NCBI GenBank assembly: GCA_026984455.1
Contig: JALSSC010000047.1
Span: forward strand, 1-47,876
DNA from: Chromatiaceae bacterium
Lineage (GTDB): Bacteria > Pseudomonadota > Gammaproteobacteria > Chromatiales > Chromatiaceae
Direction of reading: 5' to 3'
DNA: 47,876 nucleotides
Shown here: positions 39,186 through 47,566 of the stretch, in pieces
Layout of the letters: each line of letters opens with the position of its first letter
Numbering within the stretch: position 1 is the first letter of the stretch
Position numbers and translations under genes: made by a program
The notes under the pieces: model-generated
Told to the model about the DNA's origin: nothing
What the model saw: only the letters and a program-made list of their open reading frames with translations
Database searches by the model: none

Positions 39186-40330
39186 AGAAGACGAGCGACC
39201 TGAGCCGCGCGGCCCGCGGCCGGATGCGTCTGCGCGGCATGATCCGTAAGGAATCCATACAGATCATGCGTGATCCTTCCAGCATCGCCATCGCCTTCGT
39301 GTTGCCGGTGGTGTTGCTGTTCCTGTTCGGCTACGGGGTCTCCCTGGATGCCCGCGCCATCCCCCTGGGGCTGGTGATCGAGCAGCCCGACGCCGCCACC
39401 GCTGGCCTCGCCGGCGCCTTCGAGCGCTCGGAGTACTTCGCCCCCCGGCGCTTTGGTGGCATCCAGGAGGCCCGACAGGCCCTGGCGGAGCGTCGCATCG
39501 ATGCCATCCTGTGGTTGCGCAACGACTTCGCCCGGCGCCTTCTGAGCGGCGGCGAGGCCCCCATCGCGGTCCTGGCGAACGGCGTGGATGCCAACCAGGC
39601 GCGCATCACCGAGGGCTACGTGCAAGGCGCCTGGCTGGCCTGGCTGGGCCGCTATGCCGCGGCCCACGGCCGGCCCCTGGCGCCGCCCGTGGCCCTCCAC
39701 CATCGGGTCTGGTTCAATGCCGCCTTGATCAGCCGCGACTTCCTGGTGCCCGGGCTGGTGGCCATCATCATGACCCTCATCGGCTCCATGCTCACGGCCA
39801 TGGTCGTCGCCCGCGAGTGGGACCGGGGCACCATGGAGGCGATGATGGTGACCCCGCTGCGTATCCGCGAGGTGATCGTCGGCAAGCTGGTGCCCTATTT
39901 CGTGCTCGGCATGGGCGGCATGGTCTTCACCGTGGTCCTGGCGGTGTATCAGTTCGACGTCCCCCTGCGCGGTTCCCTGTGGGCCCTGGGTGCCGCCAGC
40001 GCCCTGTTCATGCTGGTGGCCCTGGCGGTCGGCCTGTTGATCTCCATCGTCTCCAGGAACCAGTTCGTGGCCGGGCAGATCGCCATCGTGGTCACCTTTC
40101 TGCCCGCCTTCATCCTCTCCGGGTTCATCTTCGACATCCATTCCATGCCCCAGGCCATCCAGATCCTCACCCACGTGGTGCCGGCCCGTTACTTCGTCGC
40201 CATCCTCCAGAGCCTGTTCCTGGCCGGGGACGTCTGGCCGGTGTACTGGGCCAACATGGGAGCCATGGCCCTCATGCTGGCGGTCCTCATGGCCCTGGTG
40301 CGGCGCAAGGCCCACAAACGTTTGGAGTAG
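39182..40330 (+). CDS. ybhS: ABC-2 type permease (YbhS-like)
   Basis: 382 residues. An N-terminal cytoplasmic helix (MIRKESIQIMRDPSS) typical of ABC-2 permeases, a first membrane helix (FVLPVVLLFLFGYGVSL), a periplasmic domain of about 150 residues, then five helices with the conserved VAREWDRGTMEAMMVTPLR loop. Forms a heterodimer with the next gene product. ATG overlaps ybhF by four bases. Confidence 0.9.
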   Translation: MKKTSDLSRAARGRMRLRGMIRKESIQIMRDPSSIAIAFVLPVVLLFLFGYGVSLDARAIPLGLVIEQPDAATAGLAGAFERSEYFAPRRFGGIQEARQALAERRIDAILWLRNDFARRLLSGGEAPIAVLANGVDANQARITEGYVQGAWLAWLGRYAAAHGRPLAPPVALHHRVWFNAALISRDFLVPGLVAIIMTLIGSMLTAMVVAREWDRGTMEAMMVTPLRIREVIVGKLVPYFVLGMGGMVFTVVLAVYQFDVPLRGSLWALGAASALFMLVALAVGLLISIVSRNQFVAGQIAIVVTFLPAFILSGFIFDIHSMPQAIQILTHVVPARYFVAILQSLFLAGDVWPVYWANMGAMALMLAVLMALVRRKAHKRLE

Positions 40331-40332
40331 TC

Positions 40333-41442
40333 ATGCCCTGGCACATCCTCGCCCTGGCCTTGAAGGAGTTCCGGGCCCTGTTGCGCGACCCGCGCAGCCG
40401 CATCGTCCTGATCGGTCCGCCCATCGCCCAGTTGATCGTCTTCGGTTACGCGGCCACCTTCGACCTGAACCACGTGCCCGTGGCCATCTACGACGAGGAC
40501 GCCGGCGGCGCGGGCCGCGAGCTGATCGCCCGGGTCGCCGGCTCGCCCCACTTCGAGGTGGTGGCCCGGCTCACCCGGGAGGCCGGGATCGCCCCCCTGA
40601 TCGACGACAAGGCGGTCCTGCTGGTGTTGCACCTGGGGCCGCGTTTCAGCGCCGATCTGCAGCGGGGGGCGTCCGCCCCCTTGCAGGCGATCCTCGACGG
40701 ACGCAACTCCAATACCGCCATGCTGGCCCTGAGCTATCTGCGCACCATCCTCCTGGACTTCAACCGCGACTGGGCGGCACGCCACGGGCGCCCCGCCCCG
40801 CCGGCGGTGTTGCAGATGCGCGCCTGGTACAACGCCGACCTCGATTCCCACTGGTTCATCATCCCTGGGATCGTCGGCCTCCTGACCCTGGTGGTGACCC
40901 TGGTGGTCACCGCCCTTTCGGTGGCCCGTGAGCGGGAGCAGGGGACCTTCGACCAACTCCTGGTCACCCCCCTGCGGCCGGTGGAGATCCTCATCGGCAA
41001 GGCCCTGCCGGGGATGGTGATCGGCACCCTGGAGGCCACCTTCATCATCGTCCTCGCGGTGCTCTGGTTCGGCATCCCCCTGCGTGGCGATCCCGGCGCC
41101 CTCTATGCCGGACTGTCGTTGTTCCTGCTCTCGGCGGTGGGCATCGGCCTGATGATCTCCGCCATCGCCGTCACCCAGCAGCAGGCGGTGCTGGGCGCCT
41201 TCCTGTTCCTGGTCCCGGCGGTGATCCTCTCCGGCTTCGCCACCCCCATCGCCAACATGCCCGAGGTGGTGCAGTGGATCACCTATCTGGACCCGTTGCG
41301 CTACTTCCTCATCGTCGTGCGCGGGGTGTTCCTGGAGGGAGACGGCTATGCCCTGCTGCTCGATCAATACTGGCCCATGGCCATCATCGGTGGCCTGTCG
41401 TTGGCCACCGCGGGGTGGCTGTTCAGGCACCGGATGTATTGA
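40333..41442 (+). CDS. ybhR: ABC-2 type permease (YbhR-like)
   Basis: 369 residues with the same plan as the preceding permease: LALKEFRALLRDPRSR, membrane helix 1 (IVLIGPPIAQLIVFGYA), a periplasmic domain, and SVAREREQGTFDQLLVTPLRPVEILIGK before the last helices. It begins two bp after the ybhS stop and ends the exporter cluster. Enough divergence from ybhS remains to indicate an old duplication. Confidence 0.9.
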   Translation: MPWHILALALKEFRALLRDPRSRIVLIGPPIAQLIVFGYAATFDLNHVPVAIYDEDAGGAGRELIARVAGSPHFEVVARLTREAGIAPLIDDKAVLLVLHLGPRFSADLQRGASAPLQAILDGRNSNTAMLALSYLRTILLDFNRDWAARHGRPAPPAVLQMRAWYNADLDSHWFIIPGIVGLLTLVVTLVVTALSVAREREQGTFDQLLVTPLRPVEILIGKALPGMVIGTLEATFIIVLAVLWFGIPLRGDPGALYAGLSLFLLSAVGIGLMISAIAVTQQQAVLGAFLFLVPAVILSGFATPIANMPEVVQWITYLDPLRYFLIVVRGVFLEGDGYALLLDQYWPMAIIGGLSLATAGWLFRHRMY

Positions 41443-41521
41443 GACCTATGGGCACCGGGGTGGGCAGGGCGCAGAGCGGACAGGGTGGTTGCCGGACGGC
41501 CATCCTCGCTGCCCAGGCCGT

Positions 41522-41872
41522 TCAGTCATATTCTTCCGCCCGCCGCGCGTCCCCCCGTACCCGCTCCGCCGGGTAACGCCTCTCGTTGATTTCGATCTTG
41601 CGCCAGGCCGCCTCCACCAAGTCGATGTCCAGGCGTTCGCCCAGGCGGATCAGATAGATGAGGATGTCGGCCATCTCCAGGGCCACGGCCTCTTTCTTCT
41701 CCGGTGAAAGCCGAGCGCTCTGCGCCGGGGTGAGCCACTGGAAGTGCTCCAGCAACTCGCCGCATTCCCCGGCCAGGGCCATGACCAGGTTCTTGGGATT
41801 ATGGAACGGCTCCCAGTCCCGTTCCCGGGCGAAGGCGAGCAGACGCCGGTCCAGTTCCTTCAGGCTGTCCAT
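41522..41872 (-). CDS. Nucleotide pyrophosphohydrolase (MazG-like, DCTPP1 type)
   Basis: A 116-residue all-alpha NTP pyrophosphatase. The metal motif ExxE...ExxD is seen as ECGE (about 36-39) and EMAD (about 66-69). Members hydrolyse non-canonical or excess nucleotides (often dCTP derivatives) to monophosphates, sanitising the pool. Its ATG overlaps the stop of the M48 protease gene, so the two are co-translated. Confidence 0.92.
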   Translation of the reverse strand: MDSLKELDRRLLAFARERDWEPFHNPKNLVMALAGECGELLEHFQWLTPAQSARLSPEKKEAVALEMADILIYLIRLGERLDIDLVEAAWRKIEINERRYPAERVRGDARRAEEYD

Positions 41873-42813
41873 CAGTACCAGAGCCCCGAACGGTGCCAGC
41901 GCGGCGCCCGGGGCTCGTCTTGTGCCAGATGGGCCCTGGTCAGACCCGTCAGGTCGAGCGCCGGCCCGTGCCGGAGTTCCATCAGCCGGCGGATGCGGTC
42001 CGCGGTGCGCGGGTGAGTGCGTAACAGGGAGGGCTCCGGAATGCGTTGGCCTGGCAGGAACAACTGCTCCAACAGGTGGCTGGTCTGCTGTTCCATCTTC
42101 ACCAGGGCCGAGGCCAGGGCCTCGGGGTCGCCGGTGAGGGCCACGGCGCCACGGTCGGCCTCGTATTCCCGGGTGCGTGACAGGGCCAACTGGATCAGAC
42201 CGCTCAGCGTGGGGGCGAACACCAGGACCAGGATCGGCACCCAGGGGATATGGTAGCCCCCCGCCAGGAGCAGGGGCAGGTTCAGAAACAACAGGAACTG
42301 ACCGGTGAGGGAGAGCAGGGACGTGACCCGGGCGGTGAGGTCGGCCAGGGCCATCACCCGGGTGTCGCCGTTGACGATGTGGCTGATCTCATGGGCCAGC
42401 ACCCCGGCCAGTTCGGGGATGCTCAGGCGGCGGATCAGGGCGTCCGAAAGGGCGATGGCGGCGTTCCGTTCCGTGCCGGTGCTGAAGGCGTTCATCAGCT
42501 GGCTGGGGATGTAGTAGAGGTCCGGGATACGCTTCAGGCCGGCGCGTTCGCTGAGCAGGGCGAGCAGGTGACGGATCTGTGGGGCCTCGCCCGGCGACAA
42601 GCGCCGCGCCCGGTAGAGGCGCATCACCAGGCGCGGCGAGGCCACGGGGTTGAGGGCGTAGGCGAAGACCACCAGGACCAGGGTCATCCAGGCGAGGGTG
42701 GTGCCGCCGAGGAGCAGGGCCAGATAGGCGCAGAGGAGGCCCATGAAGGCGACCAGCAGGAGGGCCTGGAGGTGATTGCGCAGGCGGTGGAGGGCGAGGG
42801 CGCTGGGATCCAT
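41872..42813 (-). CDS. M48 family (HtpX-like) membrane metalloprotease
   Basis: 313 residues. Two N-terminal membrane helices (LLLVAFMGLLCAYLALLL and TLAWMTLVLVVFAYAL), then the zinc site HEISH and the third ligand in TREYEADRGA, with further hydrophobic segments between. HtpX-type proteases act in membrane protein quality control. It is somewhat longer than E. coli HtpX and has a Pro/Arg-rich tail. The divergent RND operon lies 155 bp upstream. Confidence 0.9.
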   Translation of the reverse strand: MDPSALALHRLRNHLQALLLVAFMGLLCAYLALLLGGTTLAWMTLVLVVFAYALNPVASPRLVMRLYRARRLSPGEAPQIRHLLALLSERAGLKRIPDLYYIPSQLMNAFSTGTERNAAIALSDALIRRLSIPELAGVLAHEISHIVNGDTRVMALADLTARVTSLLSLTGQFLLFLNLPLLLAGGYHIPWVPILVLVFAPTLSGLIQLALSRTREYEADRGAVALTGDPEALASALVKMEQQTSHLLEQLFLPGQRIPEPSLLRTHPRTADRIRRLMELRHGPALDLTGLTRAHLAQDEPRAPRWHRSGLWY

Positions 42814-42905
42814 GGGCTGTCCAGTGGTCAGGGTTCAGTATGAAGGGTATCAGCCCCGGGCGCGTGGCAGAAGGGATGGCCCTGGGGTAGGCTTCATAAA
42901 ATGGC

Positions 42906-42939
42906 TTGAATAAATTATTCATTGCGCTAATATAATGAA
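42906..42939 (+). promoter_or_regulatory. AT-rich promoter with overlapping palindromes before the RND operon
   Basis: TATAAT at 42931-42936 with TTGAAT at 42906-42911 (19-bp spacer). Two inverted repeats overlap it: GAATAA-A-TTATTC (42908-42920) and TTCATT-N10-AATGAA (42918-42939). The block is strikingly AT-rich against its surroundings. It has the look of a TetR/MarR-type operator, but no regulator gene lies beside it. Confidence 0.65.
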
Positions 42940-42968
42940 GAACTAATATTCAACCCGAGGCACTCAAG

Positions 42969-44006
42969 ATGCGAGTCGAGCAGCTTTTCCTGTGGCTGGC
43001 GCTGTTTCCCCTGTGGGCCCTGGCGGCCCCCTTGGCGACCGCGCCGGCCGAGACCGTTCAGGTGGCCCGCGAGTTCCGCCTGGACGGCACCGTGGAGGCG
43101 GTGAAGCAGTCCACCGTCTCGGCCCAGACCCAGGGCCAGGTGAAAGATGTCCTGGTGGACGTGAACGACGTGGTGAAGAAGGGCCAGCTGATTGTGCGCC
43201 TGGATGCCACCGAGCAGCGCGCCCGGGTGGAGCGGGCGGCGGCCGAACTCAAGCAGGCGGTGGCCGAACTGCAGAAGGCCCGCCAGGACCATGCGCGCAC
43301 CCGCAGCCTGTTCAAGCGCAAGTTGGCCTCCAAGGCCGCCATGGATCAGGCCGAGGCGGCCTTGAAGACCCGCCGGGCGCGCTTCGAGGCCGCCCAGGCG
43401 GCCCTCGCCCAGGCCCAGGAACAACTGAGTTACACCCGCGTGAAGGCGCCCTATTCCGGGATCGTGATCCGCCGCCAGGTGGAGCCGGGGGAGATGGCCC
43501 GCCCCGGCACCCCGCTCATGACCGGGATCTCCCTGGAACGTCTGCGTGTGGTGGTGGACGTGCCCCAGGGGCTCATCGCCCAGGTGCGCAAATACCGCCA
43601 GGCACGTATCCTCCTGCCCGACGGTCGCTGGGTCCCCGCCGGCCGTATGACCATCTTCCCCTTCGCGGATTTCAGCACCAACACCTTCCGGGTACGCCTG
43701 GACCTGCCCGAGGGCGTGCAGGGGCTGTTCCCGGGGATGTTCGTGAAGGTGGCCTTCGTCACCGGTGAGAAGCGGGTACTGAGCATTCCCCGCGAGGCGG
43801 TGGCGTATCGCTCCGAGGTGACCGGGGTCTATGTCCTGGACGACCAGGGACGGCTGCACTTCCGGCGGGTGCGTCTCGGGCATGGGCTGGACGCGGAGCG
43901 CATCGCCGTGCTCGCGGGTCTGGAGCCCGGGGAGCGCGTGGCCCTGGACCCGGTGGCGGCCACGGTCGCCCTGAAGCATCAGGGACGGGAGCCGGCCCAT
44001 GACTGA
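42969..44006 (+). CDS. RND efflux periplasmic adaptor
   Basis: 345 residues. Signal peptide (LWLALFPLWALAAPLA), lipoyl halves (GTVEAVKQSTVSAQTQGQV and VKAPYSGIVIRRQVEPGEM), an alpha-hairpin between them (about 80-140), beta-barrel and membrane-proximal domains (LFPGMFVKVAF, PREAVAYR, VYVLDDQGRLHFRRVRLG). It joins an RND pump to an outer-membrane channel. CGAGG lies eight bases before ATG 42969. The stop overlaps the pump gene by eight bases. Confidence 0.92.
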   Translation: MRVEQLFLWLALFPLWALAAPLATAPAETVQVAREFRLDGTVEAVKQSTVSAQTQGQVKDVLVDVNDVVKKGQLIVRLDATEQRARVERAAAELKQAVAELQKARQDHARTRSLFKRKLASKAAMDQAEAALKTRRARFEAAQAALAQAQEQLSYTRVKAPYSGIVIRRQVEPGEMARPGTPLMTGISLERLRVVVDVPQGLIAQVRKYRQARILLPDGRWVPAGRMTIFPFADFSTNTFRVRLDLPEGVQGLFPGMFVKVAFVTGEKRVLSIPREAVAYRSEVTGVYVLDDQGRLHFRRVRLGHGLDAERIAVLAGLEPGERVALDPVAATVALKHQGREPAHD

Positions 44007-47000
44007 GACCACCGCCCCGCTGGGCTTCGCCGGGCGCGTCGCCCGGCGCTTTCAGGACACCCAGATCACCCCGTTGCTGGCCATCGTCGGCCTGCTCGTG
44101 GGCCTGTTCGCGGTCATGGTGACCCCGCGCGAGGAAGAGCCGCAGATCGACGTGACCTTCGCCAACGTCTTCATTCCTTTTCCCGGGGCCACCGCCAGCG
44201 AGATAGAGCACCTCATCGCCAGCCCCGCGGAGCAGGTCCTGTCGGAGATCGACGGGATCAAGCATGTGTATTCCGTGTCGCGGCCTGGTATGGCGGTGAT
44301 CACGGTCCAGTTCGAGGTGGGCGAGGCGCGTGAGGACGCCATCGTGCGCCTCTATTCCAAGATCTACTCCAAGAGCGACTGGCTGCCCCGCAACCTGGGT
44401 GTGGGGCAACCCATCATCAAGCCCAAGGGGATCGACGACGTCCCCATCGTCACCCTGACCCTGTGGTCGCGGGACGTGCATACGGGCGCCTATGAACTGG
44501 GCCAGGTGGCCCATGCGGTGGAGGCCGAACTCAAGCGCGTCCACGGCACCCGCGACATCTATACCCTCGGCGCCCCCGAGCGGGTGGTGAAGGTGCGTCT
44601 GGACCCCCAGGCCCTGTCCGGTCACGGCATCGCCATCGCCGATCTGCGCCGCGCCCTGCAGGGCGCCAACCGGGTGCGTGACGATCTGGCCGTGGTCCGC
44701 GACGACCGGGAGATCGCGGTCCAGGCCGGCACCTTCCTCACCACCGCCGGGCAGGTGGCCGGACTGGTGGTGGGGATGCACGAGGGGCGGCCCGTCTATC
44801 TGCGGGATGTGGCCACGGTGAGCGAGGGCCCCGAGGCGCCCTCTCGATATGTCTGGATCGGCAGCGGCCCGGCCGCCCACGATGGCCTCCCCGACGGCGG
44901 CGCCCATCCGGCGGTGACCCTCGCCGTGGCCAAGAAGCCGGGTACCAACGCCGTGGAGATCGCCGATCGGGTGATCCGTCGTTTCGAACAGTTGAAGGGC
45001 ACCTTCGTCCCCGAGGGGGTCGAGGTGGCAGTCACCCGCAACTACGGGGCCACCGCCGACGCCAAGGCGGAGAAGCTGATCCACAAGTTGCTGTTTGCCA
45101 CCGCCTCGGTGGTGCTCCTGGTGCTGTTCGCAGTGGGTTGGCGCGAGGCCGTCATCGTCGGCGCCGCGGTGGTGGTGACCTTGGCCATCACCCTGTTCGC
45201 CTCCTGGGCCTGGGGGTTCACCCTCAACCGGGTCTCCCTGTTCGCCCTGATCTTCTCCATCGGTATCCTGGTGGACGATGCCATCGTCGTGGTGGAGAAC
45301 ATCCACCGCCACATGGCCCTGGGCGACGTCACCCTGAAACAGGCCATCCCGCGGGCGGTGGACGAGGTGGGCGGTCCCACCATCCTCGCCACCTTCACGG
45401 TGATCGCCGCCCTCCTGCCCATGGCCTTCGTCAGTGGTCTCATGGGGCCCTACATGAGTCCCATCCCCATCAACGCCTCCATGGGCATGTTCATCTCCCT
45501 GGCGGTGGCCTTCGTCTTCACCCCCTGGATGAGCCATCGGCTCCTGGAGCACAGGCACCCCAAGACCGACGCCCATGCCGAGGCCAGGGGCGAGGCCGGC
45601 CTGGCGCACCTGTTCGATCGCCTGATGACCCCCCTGTTGCGCGCGCGCAGGGGCCGCATCAACCGTTGGCTGATGCTGGTGGCGATCCTCGTCGCCATCG
45701 CCGGCGCCCTGGCCCTGACCCTGAACCGCAGCGTCGTGCTCAAGATGCTGCCCTTCGACAACAAGTCGGAGTTTCAACTGGTGTTGGACATGCCCGAGGG
45801 GACCAGCCTGGAGCGCACCGCCCGGGTCCTGGAGGAACTGGCGGATCGTCTGCGGCAGGTGCCCGAGGTGACCGATTACGAGGTCTACGCAGGCACCTCG
45901 GCGCCCATCAGCTTCAATGGCCTGGTGCGCCAGTACTATCTGCGCCGGGGGGCGAATCTGGGCGATATCCAGGTCAATCTGGTGGACAAGCACCACCGCC
46001 GGCGCAAGAGCCACGAGATCGCCCTGGCGGTGCGGGCCCCCTTGCAGGCCATCGCCCGCCGTCACGGCGGCAATCTCAAGGTGGTGGAGGTCCCGCCCGG
46101 GCCGCCGGTGCTCTCGCCCCTGGTGGCCGAGATCTACGGCATCGACTACGCCGGTCAGATCCGCACCGCCCAGCGGGTGCGCGAGGTGTTCGAGTCCACC
46201 CCCGACATCGTGGATGTGGACGACTCCGTGGAGTACCCCGGGGCCAAGGTCATCGTGCGCGTGGACCGGGCCAAGGCGGCGCGCCTGGGGGTGTCCCAGG
46301 CCGAGGTGAGCGAGGCCCTGGGCACGGTCCTGGGTGGCAACGACATGAGCTTTCTGCACGGCGCCCACCTCAAGTACGCCGTACCCATCCGGGTGGAATA
46401 CGCCGAGGCCGACAAGTCCGACCTGGAACAGGTCCTGGCCCTGCGCGTGCGTGGCCGGGGAGGGCGCCTGGTGCCCCTGTCCGAGATCGTCGAGGTGATC
46501 GACACCCAGCGCGAATATTCCATCCAGCACAAGGACCTGCTGCCCGTGGTCTATGTCACCGGGGACATGGCCGGCGAGACCGACAGCCCCCTGTACGGCC
46601 TGTTCGCCATCTACGAGCGTCTCGAGGCCTCGGGCGGATTGCCCCAGTGGTTCCTGGACCAGCCCCAGGACCCCTACGAATTCAGCCTCAAGTGGGACGG
46701 TGAATGGCAGGTCACCTACGAGACCTTCCGCGACATGGGCATCGCCTACGGGGTGGGCCTGATCCTCATCTATCTGTTGGTGGTGGGGCAGTTCCGCTCC
46801 TATCTCACCCCCCTGGTGATCATGGCCCCCATCCCCCTGACCCTGATCGGGATCCTCCCCGGCCATGCCCTCCTGGGCGCCCAGTTCACCGCCACCTCGA
46901 TGATCGGCATGATCGCCCTGGCCGGGATCATCGTGCGCAACTCCATCCTCCTGGTGGACTTCATCAATCAGGAGCTGCGCCGCGGCCTGGGTTTCGAGGA

Positions 47001-47226
47001 GGCGGTGATCCGCGCCGCCGCGGTGCGTGCCAAGCCCATTCTGCTCACCGGTCTGGCCGCCATGGGCGGGGCCTTCTTCATCCTCGACGACCCCATCTTC
47101 TCCGGACTCGCGGTGTCGCTCATCTTCGGCCTCTTCGTGTCCACCCTGTTGACTCTGGTGGTGATCCCCGTGGTCTACTACGGGATCATGCACCGGCGGG
47201 TGGCGCGGCTGCGCGCCGCGCGATGA
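43999..47226 (+). CDS. RND efflux pump permease
   Basis: 1075-residue inner-membrane proton/substrate antiporter of the RND superfamily. The N-terminal helix, two large periplasmic loops and twelve helices are visible. The TM4 proton-relay pair is intact (Asp426 and Asp427 in GILVDDAIVVVENIHRH), and the TM10-11 region has MIALAGIIVRNSILLVDFI. It fits the broad HAE-type/acriflavine-resistance class; heavy-metal (HME) signatures were not identified. The substrate is unknown. No outer-membrane TolC-type gene follows, so it probably shares one encoded elsewhere. Confidence 0.93.
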   Translation: MTETTAPLGFAGRVARRFQDTQITPLLAIVGLLVGLFAVMVTPREEEPQIDVTFANVFIPFPGATASEIEHLIASPAEQVLSEIDGIKHVYSVSRPGMAVITVQFEVGEAREDAIVRLYSKIYSKSDWLPRNLGVGQPIIKPKGIDDVPIVTLTLWSRDVHTGAYELGQVAHAVEAELKRVHGTRDIYTLGAPERVVKVRLDPQALSGHGIAIADLRRALQGANRVRDDLAVVRDDREIAVQAGTFLTTAGQVAGLVVGMHEGRPVYLRDVATVSEGPEAPSRYVWIGSGPAAHDGLPDGGAHPAVTLAVAKKPGTNAVEIADRVIRRFEQLKGTFVPEGVEVAVTRNYGATADAKAEKLIHKLLFATASVVLLVLFAVGWREAVIVGAAVVVTLAITLFASWAWGFTLNRVSLFALIFSIGILVDDAIVVVENIHRHMALGDVTLKQAIPRAVDEVGGPTILATFTVIAALLPMAFVSGLMGPYMSPIPINASMGMFISLAVAFVFTPWMSHRLLEHRHPKTDAHAEARGEAGLAHLFDRLMTPLLRARRGRINRWLMLVAILVAIAGALALTLNRSVVLKMLPFDNKSEFQLVLDMPEGTSLERTARVLEELADRLRQVPEVTDYEVYAGTSAPISFNGLVRQYYLRRGANLGDIQVNLVDKHHRRRKSHEIALAVRAPLQAIARRHGGNLKVVEVPPGPPVLSPLVAEIYGIDYAGQIRTAQRVREVFESTPDIVDVDDSVEYPGAKVIVRVDRAKAARLGVSQAEVSEALGTVLGGNDMSFLHGAHLKYAVPIRVEYAEADKSDLEQVLALRVRGRGGRLVPLSEIVEVIDTQREYSIQHKDLLPVVYVTGDMAGETDSPLYGLFAIYERLEASGGLPQWFLDQPQDPYEFSLKWDGEWQVTYETFRDMGIAYGVGLILIYLLVVGQFRSYLTPLVIMAPIPLTLIGILPGHALLGAQFTATSMIGMIALAGIIVRNSILLVDFINQELRRGLGFEEAVIRAAAVRAKPILLTGLAAMGGAFFILDDPIFSGLAVSLIFGLFVSTLLTLVVIPVVYYGIMHRRVARLRAAR

Positions 47227-47243
47227 GCCGGCCTGCCAGGATG

Positions 47244-47308
47244 CTGAACGAAGCCCTTCCCTGGGCCTTCCCGACCGTGGAATCGGGAAATTCGATTTCC
47301 CGGTTGCC
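47244..47308. repeat. Palindromic dispersed repeat R2, copy 2 (reverse orientation)
   Basis: The reverse complement of this stretch aligns with 24846-24908: it has AACCGGGAAATCG, an imperfect TTTCCCG arm, CCCAGGGAAGGGCTTC and TTCAG in the same order and spacing. The inner palindrome is CGGGAAATTCGATTTCCCG (47284-47302). Confidence 0.6.
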
Positions 47309-47348
47309 TCGTTTTCGACGGCCCGCTGCGCGGTGTTCGGCCTTCCGG

Positions 47349-47369
47349 GTACCCACGCACTGTGGGTAC
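47349..47369. repeat. Perfect 8-bp stem hairpin
   Basis: GTACCCAC (47349-47356) and GTGGGTAC (47362-47369) are exact reverse complements around a five-base loop. It is the first of three consecutive hairpins between the RND operon and the convergent chemoreceptor gene. Confidence 0.6.
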
Positions 47370-47370
47370 A

Positions 47371-47394
47371 GGGGGGGCTTCGGCCTCCCCTTTG
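47371..47394 (+). terminator. UUCG-capped terminator candidate for the RND operon
   Basis: An eight-pair stem (47371-47378 with 47383-47390, one G-T pair) closes a TTCG tetraloop and is followed by TTTG. It lies 145 bp past the pump stop. The U-run is short, so termination may be partial. A third small stem CCCAC-TCC-GTGGG follows near 47410. Confidence 0.5.
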
Positions 47395-47566
47395 TCCCTG
47401 GCCAGTCAGACCCACTCCGTGGGTGCACGCGCACCGTCTACCCGTTGCGCATGAATTGCCGCAGCGACGGCCGCCCCTCCCCCGGGGCTGCGGCGATGGC
47501 TCGCCGCGGTCCTGCGGCTCGCCACCGGCAGCCGGGGGGAGACCGGCTCAACAGCGGTCCGGGGCC

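Noticed and set aside
43759-47415. 1218-residue open frame on the minus strand
   Set aside because: It is the antisense shadow of the RND permease, rich in His/Gln/Gly as expected from such a shadow, with no family match.
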